From Acetobacteraceae bacterium (lineage in GTDB: Bacteria; Pseudomonadota; Alphaproteobacteria; Acetobacterales; Acetobacteraceae), in the NCBI GenBank assembly GCA_027311485.1, contig DAICYU010000092.1, forward strand, positions 1 through 10,211: a stretch of DNA of 10,211 bases, given 5' to 3'. Each line of letters begins with the position of its first letter. Within the stretch, counting starts at the first letter, position 1. The translations under genes were made by a program, and so were the position numbers. Positions 8,868 to 10,211 of this stretch are shown in pieces. Below the pieces are notes generated by a model. The model was not told where the DNA came from. It worked only from the letters and a program-made list of their open reading frames with translations, and made no database searches.

Positions 8868-10211
8868 ATGAATGCATGGTCCTTCACGACCGAATCCTAT
8901 CCCGATCACCGCCGGTGGGAGGCTTGGCGCGACGCGCTGGGCAAGCTGTCCGTCAAAGTCCGCGATCCGGCGGATGAGCCAGGTGTTTTCGCCAAGGCGC
9001 ACGCGCTGGAATCGCCGCTTGGTATTGTCTTTGCGCAGATCGCCTCCGGCCCGCAAAGCCTCCGCTACGGCGACGATGCCGGCATGATCTGGCTGGCGTT
9101 GCATTGCGAGGGGCGGGCGGAGTTGCACCAGGGCGGTGGCAGCACCGAAATAGCGGTCGGCGACCTGATCCACGGCAGTGCCGGCGCGCCAGCCGAACTG
9201 CGGATGACCACGAACTTCCGCCAGTTGCTGGTGCGCGTGCCCCGCGCCGCCATCGGTGCTCGGCTGGTCAAGCCGCTCGTCCCCAGGGTCGGCCATCTGT
9301 CGGGCCGTGATGGCCTCGGCCATGTCTTGGCCCGCCTGCTGGCGGCCGTCGCCGACACGATCGATACGCTCGACATGGATGCAATCCGGCCCATTGAGGT
9401 CGCGCTTGCCGAATTCCTGGTGATCGCCTTGGCCGGTGAGTCCGACGATGCCACGCTCCTCGGCGCGACCTTCACCCAGACGGTCACGTTGCACCGCGTC
9501 TGCCAGAACCTCGAAGCCCGCCTTGGCGACCCTGACCTGACCCTGGCCAGCACGGCGGAGCGGGAAGGGGTGTCGATGCGCTATCTGCAAAAGCTGTTCG
9601 AGGCCGCCGGGTCCAACTTCGGCGAATACATCCGGCAGCGGCGGCTGGAGCGCTGCCGGCTCGATTTGATGAACCCGACCTGCGCGCGGGATTCCATTAC
9701 CACCATCTGCTTCCGCTGGGGCTTCAACGACGCCGCCAGCTTCAGCCGAGCGTTCAGCGAGCGGTTTGGCGAACCGCCGCGCCAATACCGCCGCAGGATC
9801 GAAAGCGGCATTTCGGAAGGCGTGCGGCTGCAAATCGCACGTGGCTGGCCGCTTGGCCTTGACGGCGCCGGCGCTGGCCCCAGCGCCGGGACAAAGCCGC
9901 GGCGACATGGCGCGCTGGCCGAAACCGCGCATCGGGGCAACCTGGCATCGGCCGGCGATCCCTGCGACGGCCAGCGGCGACACTATCTGCCGGCCACCGA
10001 CAAAACCATCCACTGGGGTTATTTCAGCCGATCCCTGACGCCGGTCCTGGACATCGAGTCGGGCGATGTCGTTACCATCGAAACGCTGACCCAGCACGCC
10101 TACGACGACTACGAACGTATGATTAAAGACGATCCCGGCGCCGAAAGCGTGTTCCACTGGACCCGCGATCGCAAGAACGTGGACCGTCGCGGCGCCGGCC
10201 CGATCGACGCC
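8868..10211 (+). CDS. AraC-type regulator fused in frame to acetamidase/formamidase (3' truncated by window edge)
   Basis: One frame, open without a stop from the ATG at 8868 to the last base (448 codons so far). Residues 1 to about 195 look like an AraC/NitR/FeaR-type ligand-binding domain (FTTESYPDHRRWEAWRDAL start; GDLIHGSAGAPAELRM at 98-113). Residues about 207-311 are a classic AraC DNA-binding domain with two helix-turn-helix units: LTLASTAEREGVSMRYLQKL and SITTICFRWGFNDAASFSRA, ending FGEPPRQYRR. A 60-residue Gly/Ala/Arg-rich linker follows (312-370, bases 9801-9977). From HYLPATDKTIHWGYF (372) through SGDVVTIETLTQHAYDDYERMIK and DDPGAESVFHW to VDRRGAGPIDA it matches the N-terminal part of acetamidase/formamidase (FmdA/AmdA), which hydrolyses short amides to ammonia and the acid. 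A GGGA ribosome site lies 7-8 bases before the ATG. The catalytic part continues beyond the window. Confidence 0.85.
   Translation, partial: MNAWSFTTESYPDHRRWEAWRDALGKLSVKVRDPADEPGVFAKAHALESPLGIVFAQIASGPQSLRYGDDAGMIWLALHCEGRAELHQGGGSTEIAVGDLIHGSAGAPAELRMTTNFRQLLVRVPRAAIGARLVKPLVPRVGHLSGRDGLGHVLARLLAAVADTIDTLDMDAIRPIEVALAEFLVIALAGESDDATLLGATFTQTVTLHRVCQNLEARLGDPDLTLASTAEREGVSMRYLQKLFEAAGSNFGEYIRQRRLERCRLDLMNPTCARDSITTICFRWGFNDAASFSRAFSERFGEPPRQYRRRIESGISEGVRLQIARGWPLGLDGAGAGPSAGTKPRRHGALAETAHRGNLASAGDPCDGQRRHYLPATDKTIHWGYFSRSLTPVLDIESGDVVTIETLTQHAYDDYERMIKDDPGAESVFHWTRDRKNVDRRGAGPIDA

Noticed and set aside
8811..10157. A 448-codon open frame on the minus strand opposite the AraC-amidase gene
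   Set aside because: It is the antisense shadow of a GC-rich coding region. Its product has no recognisable domain, while the plus-strand frame has clear AraC and formamidase motifs throughout.

Overview
The window is GC-rich throughout, with short intergenic gaps and GC-rich third codon positions. The F1-ATPase genes lie together as atpH-atpA-atpG-atpD-atpC without any Fo genes, the arrangement typical of Alphaproteobacteria. The XoxG/XoxJ-like pair at the left edge and the style of the proteins suggest a Rhodospirillales or Acetobacteraceae-like bacterium. The family-level placement is inference. No rRNA, tRNA, CRISPR array, insertion sequence or phage gene was seen.

Layout. 1-259 (+): 3' end of a c-type cytochrome gene. 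256-1179 (+): a secreted solute-binding-like protein, coupled to the cytochrome by an ATGA overlap. Together they look like the tail of a PQQ-alcohol dehydrogenase (xoxF/exaF-type) operon whose dehydrogenase would lie left of the window. 1190-2011 (-): a ferritin-like di-iron protein, convergent with that operon. 2012-2236: intergenic, with an operator-like inverted repeat. 2237-2266: a very clear intrinsic terminator closing the atp operon. 2295-7189 (-): atpHAGDC, encoding all five F1 subunits. 7190-7510: atp leader and promoter region, with a 13-bp triplicated repeat and a G-rich tract. 7511-8179 (+): a YdjM/LexA-regulated-type membrane metal-dependent hydrolase. 8133-8624 (-): a small single-span hypothetical protein that overlaps the hydrolase gene tail to tail. 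8625-8867: divergent intergenic region with palindromes. 8868-10211 (+, runs off the window): one open frame joining an AraC-type regulator to the beginning of an acetamidase/formamidase.

How the genes work together. The atp cluster is a housekeeping operon (F1 headpiece: delta, alpha, gamma, beta, epsilon) that must pair with Fo genes elsewhere in the genome. The left edge suggests periplasmic alcohol oxidation, with electrons passing to a cytochrome c. The right edge is the most unusual part: a transcription factor and an amide-hydrolysing enzyme appear to be encoded as one polypeptide. The other genes are single accessory functions with no visible operon partners.
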